64,000 bases of DNA from Papaver somniferum (Eukaryota; Streptophyta; Magnoliopsida; Ranunculales; Papaveraceae), in contig NC_039360.1 of the NCBI RefSeq assembly GCF_003573695.1, positions 65,535,911 through 65,599,910 of the forward strand, given 5' to 3'. A model generated the notes under the pieces. That model did no database searches, was not told the DNA's origin, and was given only the letters and a program-made list of their open reading frames with translations. The position numbers and the translations under genes were made by a program. Within the stretch, counting starts at the first letter, position 1, and each line of letters begins with the position of its first letter. Shown here piece by piece: positions 1-11,720 of the stretch.

Positions 1-2180
1 TTCAACATTACTCGAAATCTTCGTCACTTCCAAGTACTCCAGTGATTCTGAACGTGTTCAACTCAACATCATAGTTTTTGGAGATCCGTAGCTATAACAA
101 TAAGAAAACAATTGTTCTCAATCATCATTATACAGTGTCATAGTATTATCACACAACATCAAAGTTCAATTGTATCACAACTTTGACAATAATACTACAG
201 TGATATGTATCACTCCCCCTTAGTCTTCATCTCACAATAAAAACCACCCCCCTTACATAATGATCAGTAAACCATATGTATTTGTAGTGTGAACTACACA
301 ATAATTCTCCCCCTTTTTGTCAATATAAATTGGCAAAGGTACGAAAACTAGCGGGATCATAATGAAATTCTTATAGAGATACTTCATGACTAAAAGAGAA
401 CATATCAACTTTGTTTCGATGATTTCACATAGTCGAAACTTAGTGTATTCCTCAAGGAGTTTATAAAGATACAAGAAAACTCATACAATATTCCACAGCC
501 GCACTCCCCACAAAGATTTGACAATTAAGCACTAGTTCAGTTAAGAACTCTCACCCATAAAATGTCATTCCTGAAAGAACAACAAGAGCGACCTTACTTT
601 TTACGAGAAAAGAAGGATTTCTTTGGACATTAACAAATAACATGAAACATGAATTTGTATCCAGAAAACTCAATTAAATTAACCACAAGAGAACCCATGA
701 TTAATTTAATCTGAAATGCTCAATATAAGAGAACTTACGAAGCCGTACAGTACTTTCACATAGAAGTGAATCAGGGAAAGATCAACACTGCGGAATATAC
801 AAAGATTCATTTTATTTTTCATCAATATTTGTGACAAAATAGACTTAATCTTTGACATCAAAAGTTCATTATATTCTCCATCAATATTTGCATAATGACA
901 TAAAATACTTAACTTTTGACATATATGGGACAATCATGGTTCACGGACCCAAACATACATATCCTATAACAATTTTTGCAATATATAAAACCAATAAAGA
1001 TTAATACTGCAAAATCATCTTCTAAATTTTTTTAGAATTTAAATAAATAAATATAAAAACATTGCAAGATGAAAATCGTTGACAATAGCAATGTGTAATC
1101 ACAATATAGGTTATTCCAAACCCTAGTTATCCTTCTTAAAACACAAGAATAAATTCTCATTAGAAGTTTCCTAGAGAAAAAACTTTAGACATATCCTGCA
1201 ACCAGGGATTGAACAAAAACAAGTTCATCAGTTGCTTTCTTTAGTTCAATCTTCAGAAACTCAAGTATTCTTTGTTACAATTACAAGTTGACCACGAACA
1301 ACCTCAAAATCTCGAAGAAGATTTCCAACCAATTGAGATGACATCTGAACTGGAAGATATTTTTCATGATCAACTGCATGATAACAGGTTATGAAAACAG
1401 GTTCTCGTGAATCTCAATAACTTTGCCCTCTTCAACTTTGTCTTCCTTTTTGCATCCATCCATTGTGCACACCACAAAATTTCAAGAGAACTCTTGAAGT
1501 TACAGAACGTGTATGTATCAGAAGAAGAAGAAAACCATGATACATATATATAAGTGCTTCATAGGGAAACCCCAGGGTTACTCGTTTACGTTCGGTAAGG
1601 GTCGGGTGCACAAACGTCCATGGTTATGAGCCAGGCTCAAAACCAAGAAGCCAATATAGCCTATTTTAGAAGTATGTTTTGATAAAAACAAATTCTAAAG
1701 ACAGAACAACTTAGCTCAGAAGTGAGCACAAGGTGATTGTTGAAATCAACAAATCAACTGTCAATAGGAAGAAAAACGAGGGTTTTCAAAGTGAGCAACA
1801 AAGAGAAATTTCTCAAGAGTTATTGATCAAATATATTACATTATGTAATAATTAACCAGAACAAGGCTCAATAGTAAGATGATCATTTTATTCTTAAACC
1901 GAAAAACAGATACAACAAAGACCACTTTGTCAAGAAGAAGAGCTTCTTAGAATGATGAGCATCCTCACGCGGTATCAAAGAGGATGCTCACTTGTAAGCA
2001 GTCAATTTGTAACTTGACGAGCATATAGCTCATCAAGGGTATTGACATTTTCCCTTTTTCTTTCTTGAAAATCTTCAGAAAATTCAATAGAGTTAGTCTC
2101 AAGAGAATTAATAAGAGGAGGACAAGAGATAGCTTAAGATGCTGCCTTCCTTGACTTCTTAATGCTGCGCTTGAGTCTAT
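1..2180 (-). other. 3' internal region of E1 (non-coding, conserved in the family)
   Basis: No convincing gene. Positions 1-1170 are shared with O, B and R and include complements of GGGGGAG purine motifs (for example near 212, 247 and 310). Around 1180-1470 the minus strand has a decayed small reading frame (start MDGCKKEDKVEEGKV near 1463) in the place where O carries a 164-aa ORF. Positions 1500-2100 show nothing recognisable. Confidence 0.55.
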
Positions 2181-3397
2181 TTATACTGGTTTTAGTTCCG
2201 AAACACGATTATTGATATGAATATACTCATGAACGATTGACGCTTTTGATCCAACACTTCCTTTAGTCACGAAAGAAAAGTTTGAAGAAGTTTTCTTGCT
2301 CATTGGATCAACAAGACAGTCATTTGTCCGTATAACACAATTCTTTTTACAATTATAGAAATCCTTTGTGTTATCTTTACAGGCAAGACTTCGCTCATCA
2401 CAACACTTTTCTTGTCTGAGAGTTGGACATTTAAGACCAGTAATATGAGAAACATGTTTGATTACTTCCTTAGACATTCAGATAAGAATGTTATGAAGTA
2501 TTCATTCCGTAAGCTGAAACAACATCTCCTCTCAAGATGACCTTTGTTTCCGCAATAATAACATATGTACGGAGAGTTATTAACTTTTCTCATATGACTT
2601 GTTTTAAGAGGGAGACAACCCTTGTTTGTTAAAACTTCTGTTGCCGAAGATAAAGTTTCACTTTTTCCATCAGTGGAATTCTTTTGCTGGAGGTTGTCAT
2701 TAGCACCGATAAAATTGATTATACCACAACTTAGAGCGTATATTCCTTCATAGCCCAAACCTCGTGTGTCACGATGCTTTTTACATGCTCCCATCATAAT
2801 GGATAATTTCGTCGATCAAGCATTGAACTTTTTCAAGTTCTCCTCCAGTGATTTGATCTTATCAAGAGCAACTTTTAGGTCAGTCTCTAATTGTTTTTCT
2901 TTATCTAGAAAAACTATTTCTCTGTCATTAAAACAATTTTGTTGAGAGACATATCTTGCTTTAGATTCAACAAGTTCTTCTTTCAACTTAAAGAGATTTC
3001 GACATTCAAAATTCTTTGAACGCACATCTTCTTCTCGGTCTTTGAGAAGGGATTGTAAGAGATTAGATCCACAACCATAACCTTTAAAGAGCTTTCTCAT
3101 TTTCTTGTTTTCTAGACAGAGAGGAGTCAGAAACTCATCCAAGAAAGATGTTGACCTCTTTTTCTTTATGAGATGGTAAAAAAGCTTGATGTATTGAGAG
3201 ACTTCCTCATCAACATCGTCTGAATCACTTTCATCCGAAAGATCGTCCAACTGTTCATCTAGGCGTGTTTCCAAGTTATACACAGTTTCTGACAATGGAG
3301 AAGATGAGAAATATTTCTCAGGAGAACCAGAGCTTTGAACCAAGTCAAAACGTTTCTGAACTGGTGATGCATTGTTTGAGATAACGTTTCTGTCCAT
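2181..3397 (-). pseudogene. Gag remnant of E1 (coiled coil plus CCHC knuckle; no UBN2 core)
   Basis: Three reading-frame pieces follow each other on the minus strand: 3397-2816 (193 aa), 2797-2462 and 2477-2181. The first starts 66 bases after the LTR, the same spacing as in element B, so the start is credible. It has an acidic patch (DLSDESDSDDVDEEV, about residues 52-66) and then a long Glu/Lys-rich coiled coil. The second carries the zinc knuckle CYYCGNKGHLERRC (CX2CX4HX4C) near its C-terminus. The third is a Cys-rich tail with frameshifts. Gag packages retrotransposon RNA in virus-like particles. Unlike element B, no UBN2-type N-terminal core with the NYxxWKxxM motif lies between the start and the coiled coil, so this copy or subfamily has lost or replaced it. 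Frameshifts and a stop make it non-functional as it stands. Confidence 0.7.
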
Positions 3398-3445
3398 AGA
3401 GTCAGATTTCTATAAACACAAATTTTTGAGGTCTTAAATGTGTTT

Positions 3446-3461
3446 GCCTGCTCTGATACTA
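3446..3461 (-). other. Primer-binding site of E1 (initiator-Met tRNA type)
   Basis: Read on the minus strand, the bases just after the LTR are AGTATCAGAGCAGG, one mismatch from the TGGTATCAGAGC core that pairs with the 3' end of plant initiator-Met tRNA in Ty1/Copia elements. It lies 2-3 bases inside the LTR end and about 50 bases before the gag ATG at 3397. Confidence 0.7.
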
Positions 3462-3463
3462 AT

Positions 3464-5972
3464 TGAAAAAGCGGGGGTCTAACAACCACACTCAATATTT
3501 TGTTTAGGCAATCTGTATGGACTAAATCCAATATACTTCCAAGATAATAAACTAGACAGTCATACTCAATCAATGAAAATATATCCAAGAGTTGTATCTC
3601 TGTTTCATAATGTAATCAATACATCAAACAGATAGAATCCGTGAGCCTGATTATTACGTGAAACAACTTGAACGGTACCAAAGACCAATATTCAAGTGTC
3701 AATCAATTTGTATCAACAACCAAACGTCGGATTATCTAATTAATTGAACTACGCGCAACCTGTGATATTTCAATTATATACAAAATATATATAATGCAGA
3801 AAAGAAATAACACAGACACCAGAAATTTTGTTAATGAGAAAATCGCAAATGCAAAAAAAACCCGGGAGCTAGTCCTGATTTGAACACCACATTGTATTAA
3901 GCCGCTACAGACTCTAGCCTACTACAAGTTAACTTCGGACTGGAATGTAGTTGAGCCCTAACCAAGTCTCACACTGATTAGGGCACAATCGCGTTCCTTA
4001 CGCCTCTGAATCCCAGCAGGACTCTATGCACTTGATTCCCTTAGCTGATCTCACCCACAACTAAGAGTTTCTACGACCCAAAGTCGAAGACTTGATAAAG
4101 GAATCCGTCTCACACAGAAATTCTATTGAATAAATAAATCTGTCTCCCACAAAAATACCTACGAATTTTTGTTCCGTCTTTTGATAAATCAAGGTGAACA
4201 GGAACCAGTTGATACACCAGACTTATATCCTCGAAGAACAACCTAGTTATATCAATCACCTCACAATGATCTTAACCGTATGGAAACGGAACAAGATATT
4301 GTGGAATCACAAACGATGAGACGAAGATGTTTGTGACTAATTTTTATCTTACCTATCGGAGATTGAATATCGAGCAAATCTTAGAGAACATAGTACTCAA
4401 TACGATAGAACAAAGTAAGATCAGAACAAGCAACCACAGAGAAAATAGTTGGGTCTGGCTTCAGAATTCCAATGAAGTCTTTAAGTCGTTAACCTATAAT
4501 GGTTTTAGAAAAACCTAGGTTAAAGGAGAATCGACTCTAGTGGCAACTCGTATCACAGGAGGTGTGGGGATTAGGTTTCCCAGTTGCTAGAGTTCTCCCT
4601 TATATAGTCTTCAATCAGGGTTTTCAATCAATGTTACCTTGGTAATAAAGCATTCAATATTCACCGTTAGATGAAAACCTGATGAGATTCAGTCTAATAT
4701 CTTTCAACTGTTATATCAAACTTTTCTTGTTATACACAAATGAAATGTGACTTCATTTAGATATGGATAACCGTATCTAAACGTGTACACTTATTTGGCT
4801 CAACAATAGTTAACCGGAGTTTGCCATATGAACAATTTCATATCAATCTTGTTCATCTTAATCACAAATAGTTCAAATGAATCAAATGAAACTAGTTATA
4901 GAGTTGTTCAATTGTTTATATTCTCATAGAAGTATACAAGACACAATTGAAGCAAAATCGATTTCGATCCACTCGAATTAATTCATGAACATTATAGCCA
5001 CGATTTTCAAAAGATTGCATTCCTTATTATATAAATGTATTTTTCATGAACAAACCGATTTTAGAACTTAACCCACTCAAGTATGCAAACGGGTATGCAT
5101 ACCTAAGTAGTCGGACTTGGTCTGTGTTCGCCAGTATGCGAACGGGAACGCATACTATCGTTCACGACCAAACTTAGTTGAATTCCCGGACTTGAACTGT
5201 TAAGTCGGTACGCATACGAGTATGCATACTAAGTTCCCGGACTTCAACTATTAAACCAGTACGCATACGGGTATGCATACTATGGTTCCCGGATTTAGAA
5301 TAACTTGGAACAGTTAGCATACAAGTACGCATACTGTGCTATATCCAATCAATGGTTAATCGTTCTAAACTCCATTTTAATCACTGAAACATTCTTGGAA
5401 GACGTGAATAACTGTCTCACATAAACTATTAGTTTCAATGCAATTTTCAAGTGATCAATAGATCAATACGAAACATTCCGAGTCTACATCAAATGACTGT
5501 CTCACACAAATCATGTAAGATGTTACCAGGAGATTTTCACATGATCATCTTTTGACTTCGTCAAGAATAAATAGGAACTTGGTTAAAGCGAAAGCTTACC
5601 GATACATATTTCTAGAAATATGTAAGCGAGTTAAACTCAACTCTAAATATCAAATGTGTATAAAGTAAAGTCTATATAGCTATACGACTTTTGTCTCAAT
5701 AAGAGATAGAATAGAAATATACTTTTGAGTGATATATGAGTTCAAGTCTCCACATACCTTTTGTTGATGAAGTTCCACAAGCTCCCCTTAGTGGTTCTTC
5801 GTCTTCAATCGATGAACGCCGTGAAGTCTAAAGCTCAACTACACATTCTATCCTAATCCGAGACATAGCTATAAGTAGACTAGAAATCAAGACTTATAGT
5901 TTTGACAACTAAACTTGACAAACAAGTTTGAGATAGAAACACTTGCGAGTTCGACTGAGCATTGCTCTAACA
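3464..5972 (-). repeat. 5' LTR of element E1 (about 2.5 kb)
   Basis: On the minus strand this LTR begins TGTTAGAGC (right end, 5972) and ends CCCCCGCTTTTTCA (left end, 3464), so it has TG...CA termini. The same sequence bounds elements O, B and R. A primer-binding-like segment follows at once (3446-3461). The interval 5085-5340 holds several copies of a module with the palindrome GTATGCATAC and variants, separated by a TTCCCGGACTT-like spacer. Small ORFs inside (for example at 4327-4518) are chance frames. Confidence 0.85.
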
Positions 5973-6078
5973 AAAGAAGGATAGGATGGTGGTCAGACCC
6001 TATGGCTAGCAAATTAGAGATAATGGTGTTGGGAAACATCAAGAACCAACTGTCAGTGGCTAGACCTCTATCTCGTCT

Positions 6079-6718
6079 TTGCGCCGTAAGGGAATGACAA
6101 GCACGGGCCAAAGCAAAGGAAAATCCCCCATGGAGACTGATGATGAAGACGATGCTACGCCTAGACCATCCAACTCTAAGAACATGCAAGGTTCCGATGA
6201 TGATCAATGGATGTTGTATGCAGTGCATTCCCACCATGGACCTTTTGTGGTTCATGAAGGTGTAGATGATGTGGCAGACCGATTTATGATGGTCGGCGTT
6301 GGTCAAATCAGTTTTATGTCTATCACTATGCCTGCAGATGCACGTCAGTTTATTCGAATGCTTGCATTGAAACCGTGCAATTATAATGTGCCCATGTATT
6401 TTCCTATGCTTAATCTTTTGTTTCCAACTGTTATTGGAGCCTGCACATGAACCAACGGATGAACCAGCACATTCAATGAATCCAGGTGAGCCAGAAAAGA
6501 TGGTTGATCCAGTCCATGCGCCAAAGGAGATGCCCGATCCTGATGTTTCGATCAATGTGCCCGATGAGTCGGTTGAGCCAAATATTCCATCCCCAAGTCA
6601 TGAGCCCGCTGATGCTTCCCAAGCACGAGCACGTGCACGAGCTACACCATCCAGGATAACTAGGAGTCGGGCTCGGCGAGTTAGCCAAGGCACCCGAAGT
6701 CATACTCGTCAAGGATGA
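6079..6718 (+). pseudogene. Unrecognised coding remnant, probably frameshifted
   Basis: Two overlapping forward frames. The first (6079-6450, 123 aa) has an acidic low-complexity start (METDDEDD, about residues 18-25) and then a more globular stretch with GPFVVHEGVDDVADRFMMVG and PADARQFIRML. The second (6386-6718) becomes convincing only after about 6435, where it is Pro/Glu/His-rich (repeated EPAH, EPTDEPAH) and ends in an Arg-rich tail (ARARARATPSRITRSRARR). The two halves read as one protein with a frameshift near 6430. I do not recognise the family. It sits between the E1 LTR and a Copia fragment, so it could be a retroelement-derived piece or the remnant of a host gene. Confidence 0.35.
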
Positions 6719-6794
6719 AACAATTGGGAGATCAATGTCATAGACCGTGATTATGGGTAAGTACTTTCTTGAGTTTGCTTTATCAAGGTACTTT

Positions 6795-7250
6795 ATCATT
6801 TCTTTTCCAGTAGAGCATCATCTAAAATTACTGCTTGTTGATGTTGATCCCCTTTATGATCCATTTAAATTTATACGGCTCATAGGTCGCTTTCTTTATC
6901 TTGCAGTAGCTAGGCTTGATATTACTTATAATTTGAGCCCACTTTTCTCATCTCCTAGTTCTGCTTATCTTAACGACTCTCTACACATCCTTCAATCTTT
7001 AAAAGGGACTATGAGACATAATTTTTTTTTTACTGGTTTACAACTACAAAGTTCTACTGATTCACATTGCGCTAGATGTCTTACTACTCGCCAATCCACC
7101 ACTAGATATTTCGTTTTATTGGGTTATAGTTCTATTCCTTGGAAATCCAAAAAAGAACCTACTGTCTATCGTTCATCTGTTGAAGCAGAATATCATGCTT
7201 TAGCTAACTTAACAATTGAACTTCAGCAGTTTCGTTATTTATTAACTTGA
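6795..7250 (+). pseudogene. Ty1/Copia RT C-terminus and RNase H fragment
   Basis: The frame shows the order typical of the Copia polyprotein end: DPFKFIRLIGRFLYLAVARLDITY (first part RLIGR, equivalent to the common RLIGRLLYLT.TRPDI), then a decayed RNase H with WKSKKEPTVYRSSVEAEYHALA. In intact elements RT copies RNA to DNA and RNase H removes the RNA strand. Here the stretch that should read DADWAGC is damaged (TDSHCARC), and the piece lacks the upstream RT palm and everything before it. An open frame begins at 6747, but bases before about 6795 do not match the family, so that ATG is not a real start. No LTRs are visible around it. It is an isolated fragment, unrelated to E1. Confidence 0.75.
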
Positions 7251-7895
7251 TATGTCATTTCCTTCTCATATTCCTATTCATTGCAATAATCAGTTTTCCT
7301 TGCATATTACAAATAAAATCTTGTTTTCCACGAGCGCGTACACACACATATGTATTTAATTGTTGTCTCAAGTTTTCATAAGACTAAGTTTATTAGTCAG
7401 GATGTTATGTAGTTGTTTAGTTTTTAAAGATATACCTACATTTTTATCGACGATTCATACTGTTTTCTGAATATAAATTCGATAATACAAATACGATGAA
7501 GTTAATTTTTGTTCGTGATACCAAAAAAAGAGATAATCAATAAAATGTCGAAATTTAATATTCAATAAGCTAGTACCAAAAACCGAAAACCCTTTCGTCC
7601 CGAAAAAATTTCGGATAGGATTAGAGGTTATCTCGTAAAGATTTATCTCATCAAGGTATGGTTAGAAATTTTTAGGCCTACTCGCCTGCCTAGAAGCAAC
7701 TTGCACAAAGACAAGAAATCATCATTGTATAATTTGGTCCAATGTGAAATCGGAAAGACTAGCGAGTCATAAGACTCAAATGGCACAAAGTGTCTTAACC
7801 AGGTTGCTGTAATGGGAGTGTAAGAAAATATCTAGTCAATAAAGAGTCCAGATATCGATCGTCTCACATCTAAATAGGGGGATTGTCCGATCATT
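7251..7895. other. No gene seen
   Basis: AT-rich sequence without a supported reading frame. The last part (7750-7895) is likely the distal promoter of the gene at 7976. Confidence 0.5.
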
Positions 7896-7898
7896 ACA

Positions 7899-7911
7899 GC
7901 ATAAATAAATA
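7899..7911 (+). promoter_or_regulatory. TATA-like element of the small secreted-protein gene
   Basis: The sequence GCATAAATAAATA lies about 70 bases before the ATG at 7976. This leaves room for a transcription start about 30 bases downstream and a 5' leader of roughly 35-45 bases. The C/T-rich stretch TCCCTCCCTTCTCTTC follows, common in plant 5' leaders. Assignment is by spacing and composition only. Confidence 0.4.
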
Positions 7912-7975
7912 CAGATCCCTCCCTTCTCTTCAAAATTCCAGCTAAAATTCTAGGTTCGCCATACCCGATACATCT

Positions 7976-8266
7976 ATGGAAATCTACTCTAGGATTTACG
8001 TTCTCTTCTCACTTCTTCTTCTCTCTATGTGTTATCTAGGTATTTCATCAGTTGGTAGTGGTTCAGGTCGGACTCTACTGATAAGTGGTGGAGGTGTTCG
8101 GAGGAAAAATCAGATCCCTAATAATTGTACTGAAATAGTTTCGAAATCTCATTGTTTACAGAACACTAAATGTAAGTGGTGCCGAAGTGATGTTGTTGAT
8201 GATATGTGTTTCAGCTCTTTAGAGTCATGGAGATTGCCTCAACAGGTCTTCTTCTGTGACCAATAG
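7976..8266 (+). CDS. Small secreted cysteine-rich protein (PSI-like Cys pattern)
   Basis: Single-exon 96-residue frame. Residues 1-25 form a signal peptide: short charged start, then a Leu/Phe/Ser core (VLFSLLLLSMCYLGISS), with likely cleavage near residues 25-30. A Gly/Ser-rich linker and a basic stretch (VRRKN, 41-45) follow; a processing site there is possible. The mature part has six cysteines at 51, 60, 66, 69, 78 and 94, with the core CKWC (66-69) and the tail WRLPQQVFFC. A C...C..CxWC spacing recalls PSI-type small disulfide domains, and short plant secreted proteins with a CxWC core and an LPQQV tail are, to my recollection, conserved but uncharacterised. Intact frame, TATA-like element upstream and a stop after the last Cys all favour a real gene. 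Function unknown; apoplastic location inferred. An intron or further exon downstream cannot be excluded. Confidence 0.7.
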   Translation: MEIYSRIYVLFSLLLLSMCYLGISSVGSGSGRTLLISGGGVRRKNQIPNNCTEIVSKSHCLQNTKCKWCRSDVVDDMCFSSLESWRLPQQVFFCDQ

Positions 8267-9551
8267 TTCACTCTTTCTCTCTTAAATATGTGTATTAGAT
8301 TTCTTGAATCAAATGAGTTATCTTGTTGTTGTGATATTCATATATCCAGCTTGTAAAAAACCTAATTAAATTGGTAATTTTAGATTCGTGATTTTGCCCT
8401 AATTATCTGATTTTGCCCCAATAATTCTTTCTACTGTATTACAGTGCTTTGTTCATTTGTTAGAGTATTATGATTTACGAGCTTGTGTTTTGAACTGATA
8501 ACTAGGGCAAGATAGAAATGAACTCACATAGAATGGAGTTGGGCAGATAGAATCTTGATCTTACATCACTTGCGTTTAGTTTGTTGAATGATCCAATTAT
8601 ACCTCACACCTATAAATTGTAGTTTAGCAATGTAGGCTTGTTTTGACTATGATGCAAAGGATTGTTGTTCAGGTTCTGTTTCTGCCACTTAGGAGTGAAG
8701 GAATTATGTGATTGCCTAGACGAATATCAGTAGTGAAGTTTACAAAGTATAAAGGGAAGGAAGTGAAACAAGTTCTGTAGGTTCATTCCCAGATGGAAAT
8801 GAAATAGCAAACTGTTGATAATGATAAAGTGATATGAACCAACAACTTGACTGAAGATGTCGAGCTTAATAGTAACAGTTCAACTTTCATTTCCTGATAA
8901 GAAAAATGCGTGCAAAATTATAGCTACTCTGATATTTCTAATTTGAAAGGACTCGTTCATTTGCTGATATGAGTTAGGAGCTTTGGATGATTATTCAGTA
9001 CTTGGTATTTAGATGTCAATTACATTGATTTTCACATCAGTTCAACGCGATGTTTATCCTACTAGTTTTATGATGCATATCAGTTACGCAAATGAAATAG
9101 GTTTTTGTGCAGTTAGTAGGAAGGCTCTAACATGTGAATTTCGACAGTTTCCACCTGCATCCTTTTATAGTGTATGAATATTTCTTGGAGCTTGTAGAAA
9201 GCCTGGGAACTATTTGCTAATTTTGCTTACTAGTCATTCTTGTTCAAACTATTATCACCATGTTTTACGGAAGCACTTCTTTGGTCATGAGCTTACAGAA
9301 TTGCCACACTCGACTCAACGAACTACCTGTAGAATGAGCCCAAGTTCCTATAAATCAGTCTCCCTACTGAACATTTGGAATAAGAGAGAGTTGTTTTTTG
9401 AATTCTTTTTGCTTCATGACCAAATAATTTAGGGGTCCTGATTGAAATCAAATTTTGAAGTTGGATACTATCCCCTGCATCTAACTTTTTGTTTGGAGAA
9501 GTTCCCATGGCGTTCTTCATACTGGCAGAAAAATAGCTGGTTACTTTTTCT
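8267..9551. other. No gene seen
   Basis: Includes the probable 3' UTR of the preceding gene (T-rich, 8267-8400). Short frames at 9214-9432 and 9323-9520 lie on opposite strands, have no protein-like features and were not accepted. Confidence 0.5.
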
Positions 9552-9573
9552 TTTCCCCCCCCACCCCCTCCTC
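9552..9573. repeat. C-rich low-complexity tract
   Basis: A run of C bases interrupted by single A and T bases, following a T-rich stretch (TTTTTCTTTTC). Confidence 0.8.
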
Positions 9574-10251
9574 TTGAAGCATCTCTAATCCATTTGTTTA
9601 TGGGGCGTGATTTGTCTCACCAAGCTTGGCTCCCTATCGTGTTTGTTTCAAGGGTATGGAATGCTATTCCTAGGAACATTATTCCACGCCTATGCTAGGG
9701 AAAGAAAATAACCACAAAAATATGATTACCCTCGGATTTAGGTTCCCCAAAATGGAGGAATGGAAAACCCATGTCGGAGGTGGGTTTATGATTCCCATTT
9801 CTTGGGGAATTGAAATTTTTATTTAAAATGACAATTTTACCTAGGGGTAGGGTCGGTTGACATAGTTAGAGTGACATAATTTTGACATTTTAATGTCATT
9901 TTCTTTTACTGAACCCAACCGACAATGAATTTGAAGCTCATTTTTTAACGACATGTTCTTCTTATAAGCCTCTACACTCCAACAAAAAGATGAGAGCATC
10001 CTGAAATAGTTTAATCTTTCCATAGTATTTCGTTTGCAAATCTTAGTCTTGAGCATCGTTAGAATGAGAGAACCCACCAGTTTCCAGTCTAGTTAAGGTG
10101 CCTTTGTTACGATTAAACACCATCCTGGCTTTTTAAAGTGAGAAAATGCGTCTGTGACCAAAATGGAAATTATATACCAGTACTAATTGATTATTTATTT
10201 ATTTTTATATTTTTAATTAATTATCCTATATTGAATAAATAATAAATATCC
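9574..10251. other. No gene seen; repeat-like sequence
   Basis: The stretch 9950-10070 resembles 23760-23850 (both share a GAGAGCATCCTGAAATA-like core), which suggests an unnamed dispersed repeat. 10180-10250 is very AT-rich and lies just downstream of the REL reading frame on the minus strand, so it may be that element's 3' tail. Confidence 0.35.
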
Positions 10252-11444
10252 TTACACACTAGGCAAGCGAGCAACAAGCTGCGCCGCAAGTCCTTTTTGA
10301 ATTGTAAAACCAATTCTTTTAAAAATAAACTTTCTCGAACCAGGAGTCATGACATTATTGTGCATGACTTTCTGAACTCTTTTGAGGAGTCCAACCGCCT
10401 CTGGAGCCGAAAAACCAAAAGTATCAAAAACAAAGGGAATGAAAGCGTGTCCATTATCCATACATGCTTTCTCATGCTTTGCTACCTTACCTGATGCAGC
10501 CCTCAAAGCTGCTTGACCAACTGTAAAAGTACCATGCCCAATGCCTACTAATGGAGAAACCCCAGTGAGGTCAACACATGCGTGTTTGCCGTTAGCCCAT
10601 CCAAAAATAAGTACGTCTGCTGGCCTTAGTGTGGATCTTCCCTCCAATGGATTTGTCAAAAAATTGACAGCCGCTTCTTTCTTTACTGAAATACCCGCTC
10701 GCCATAACACATCATATAAGGTATCTCGCACATGATCATGTCTATATTGAAAACCAGGATCTACCTTACAGTGAACTGCATGTTCTCCATATGCGTCTAA
10801 GCATCCTGTGAAACAAGCAGGGCAGCGTGAATCAGAAGGGTATAAAGGGATCATTAACCTGTACTTAAGGATGACCGGTACTCCACGGGCGATATCTTCT
10901 GTCCAAGGCCCTCAATCGGAATAGCGAGAAGGAAGTCTTGGGCATGCGCTGCTCGTAAGCAACCACAGACAGCTTTCTGCCTGTCCGATAACTCGTAATA
11001 TCGATTCATGTCTTCAACCACTTTACCAAAAATAGCACTCGCCAGGTTACTCTGTGCTTTAAGAGGGGCGGTGTCCTTACTGGTGAAGATGCTAAAGTCA
11101 TAATCAGGAAGAGTTGCTTGTAATGCCTCCAAAGCCTTATGAAAATTGTCATTCATGCCTTCCACTTCACCCTCTCTTAATATGTGATCTTGTAAACCCC
11201 AAGATTGCACACGCGATGCCAGAAAGGCATAATATGACGCCTCTTTAGCAGTGCATAAGCCAAGGCCTCCATATCTAATAGGTAGGATGGATAATCTCCA
11301 TTGTAGATCCCCAAAGAAAGGACCTCCAGAAACCACGATGCCCTCTACCACCTCCCTCAATCCTCTATCAAAAATATCTACTGCTTCTGTAGTGTATTCT
11401 GGACAGCAAATGCGAAGCCCAAATAGCAGCTTAGAGATGCCCAT
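10252..11444 (-). pseudogene. REL-type retroelement 3' part: RT thumb region, zinc knuckle, PD-(D/E)XK-like nuclease
   Basis: Two minus-strand frames, 11444-10854 (196 aa) and 10854-10252 (200 aa), are consecutive parts of one protein. The first has the pattern seen after the polymerase palm in a plant reverse-transcriptase-related family (FGDLQWRLSILPIRYGGLGL, YYAFLASRVQSW). The second starts with a zinc-binding motif (CPAC, then GEHAVHC), continues with RHDHVRD and a candidate nuclease core (RPADVLIFGW ... ACVDLTGVSPL), then FIPFVFDTFGFSAPEAV and ends at AQLVARLP. A site-specific nicking nuclease priming reverse transcription is the known role of such C-terminal domains in other retroelements; applying it here is inference. 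A one-base frame change near 10880 breaks the protein. The 5' part, including the RT catalytic motif, is missing beyond 11450. Confidence 0.65.
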
Positions 11445-11712
11445 ACACGAAAAGAAGCTAAAAAGAAAAATATCATTTAAACTCTATTGATTATTTAGTT
11501 TTTTCTTCTTCTATATAACGGAAGCTAAAAAGAAAAGAAGGAAAAAATAGACATAGTTGTTGCGTTGTTGGTCTTCTTCCGACGACTAATTAGGTATGCT
11601 TGCAATGTGAGTGAGGCACATGACACTTTGACCGTCTTAAGTCCATATTCACCAACCCATAATCATAGGCGTGCATCCCTGTGCCCTTTGTTTCCTCTTG
11701 GATGTATAAACT
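11445..11712. other. No gene seen
   Basis: AT-rich, contains a short direct repeat (GGAAGCTAAAAAGAAAA-like, near 11456 and 11520). The REL homology stops at its left edge, marking 5' truncation of that element. Confidence 0.4.
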
Positions 11713-11720
11713 GTATAAGT

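Larger units (their letters stand above)
1..5972 (-). mobile_element. E1: partial gag-only Sirevirus-like (Ty1/Copia) LTR element
   Basis: Minus-strand element whose 5' LTR lies at 3464-5972 and whose internal region runs left off the window. Positions 1-1170 match the conserved 3' internal region of the sister elements O (about 30050-31180), B (49900-51100) and R (59200-60560), so the missing 3' LTR should begin within about 150 bp left of position 1. The gag remnant is at 2181-3397. No protease, integrase or reverse transcriptase reading frame is visible between gag and the 3' region, so the element is non-autonomous. The Sirevirus-like assignment rests on the gag layout (coiled coil, CCHC knuckle), the Met-tRNA-type primer site and the multiple GGGGGAG motifs seen in the sisters. 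That lineage call is inference; LTR-element status is well supported. Confidence 0.8.

Noticed and set aside
5887..6555. 222-codon minus-strand ORF running from the E1 LTR into unknown sequence
   Set aside because: It crosses the LTR boundary at 5972, so it cannot be an ancestral gene. The plus-strand frames in this stretch have better protein-like composition.
6757..6810. Possible intron (GTAAGT ... TTTCTTTTCCAG) before the Copia fragment
   Set aside because: At about 54 bases it is shorter than normal plant introns, and the flanking frames belong to unrelated sequence.
10297..11490. Plus-strand ORFs overlapping the REL element (10297-10494, 10541-10735, 11251-11490)
   Set aside because: Antisense shadows of a clearly recognisable minus-strand protein.
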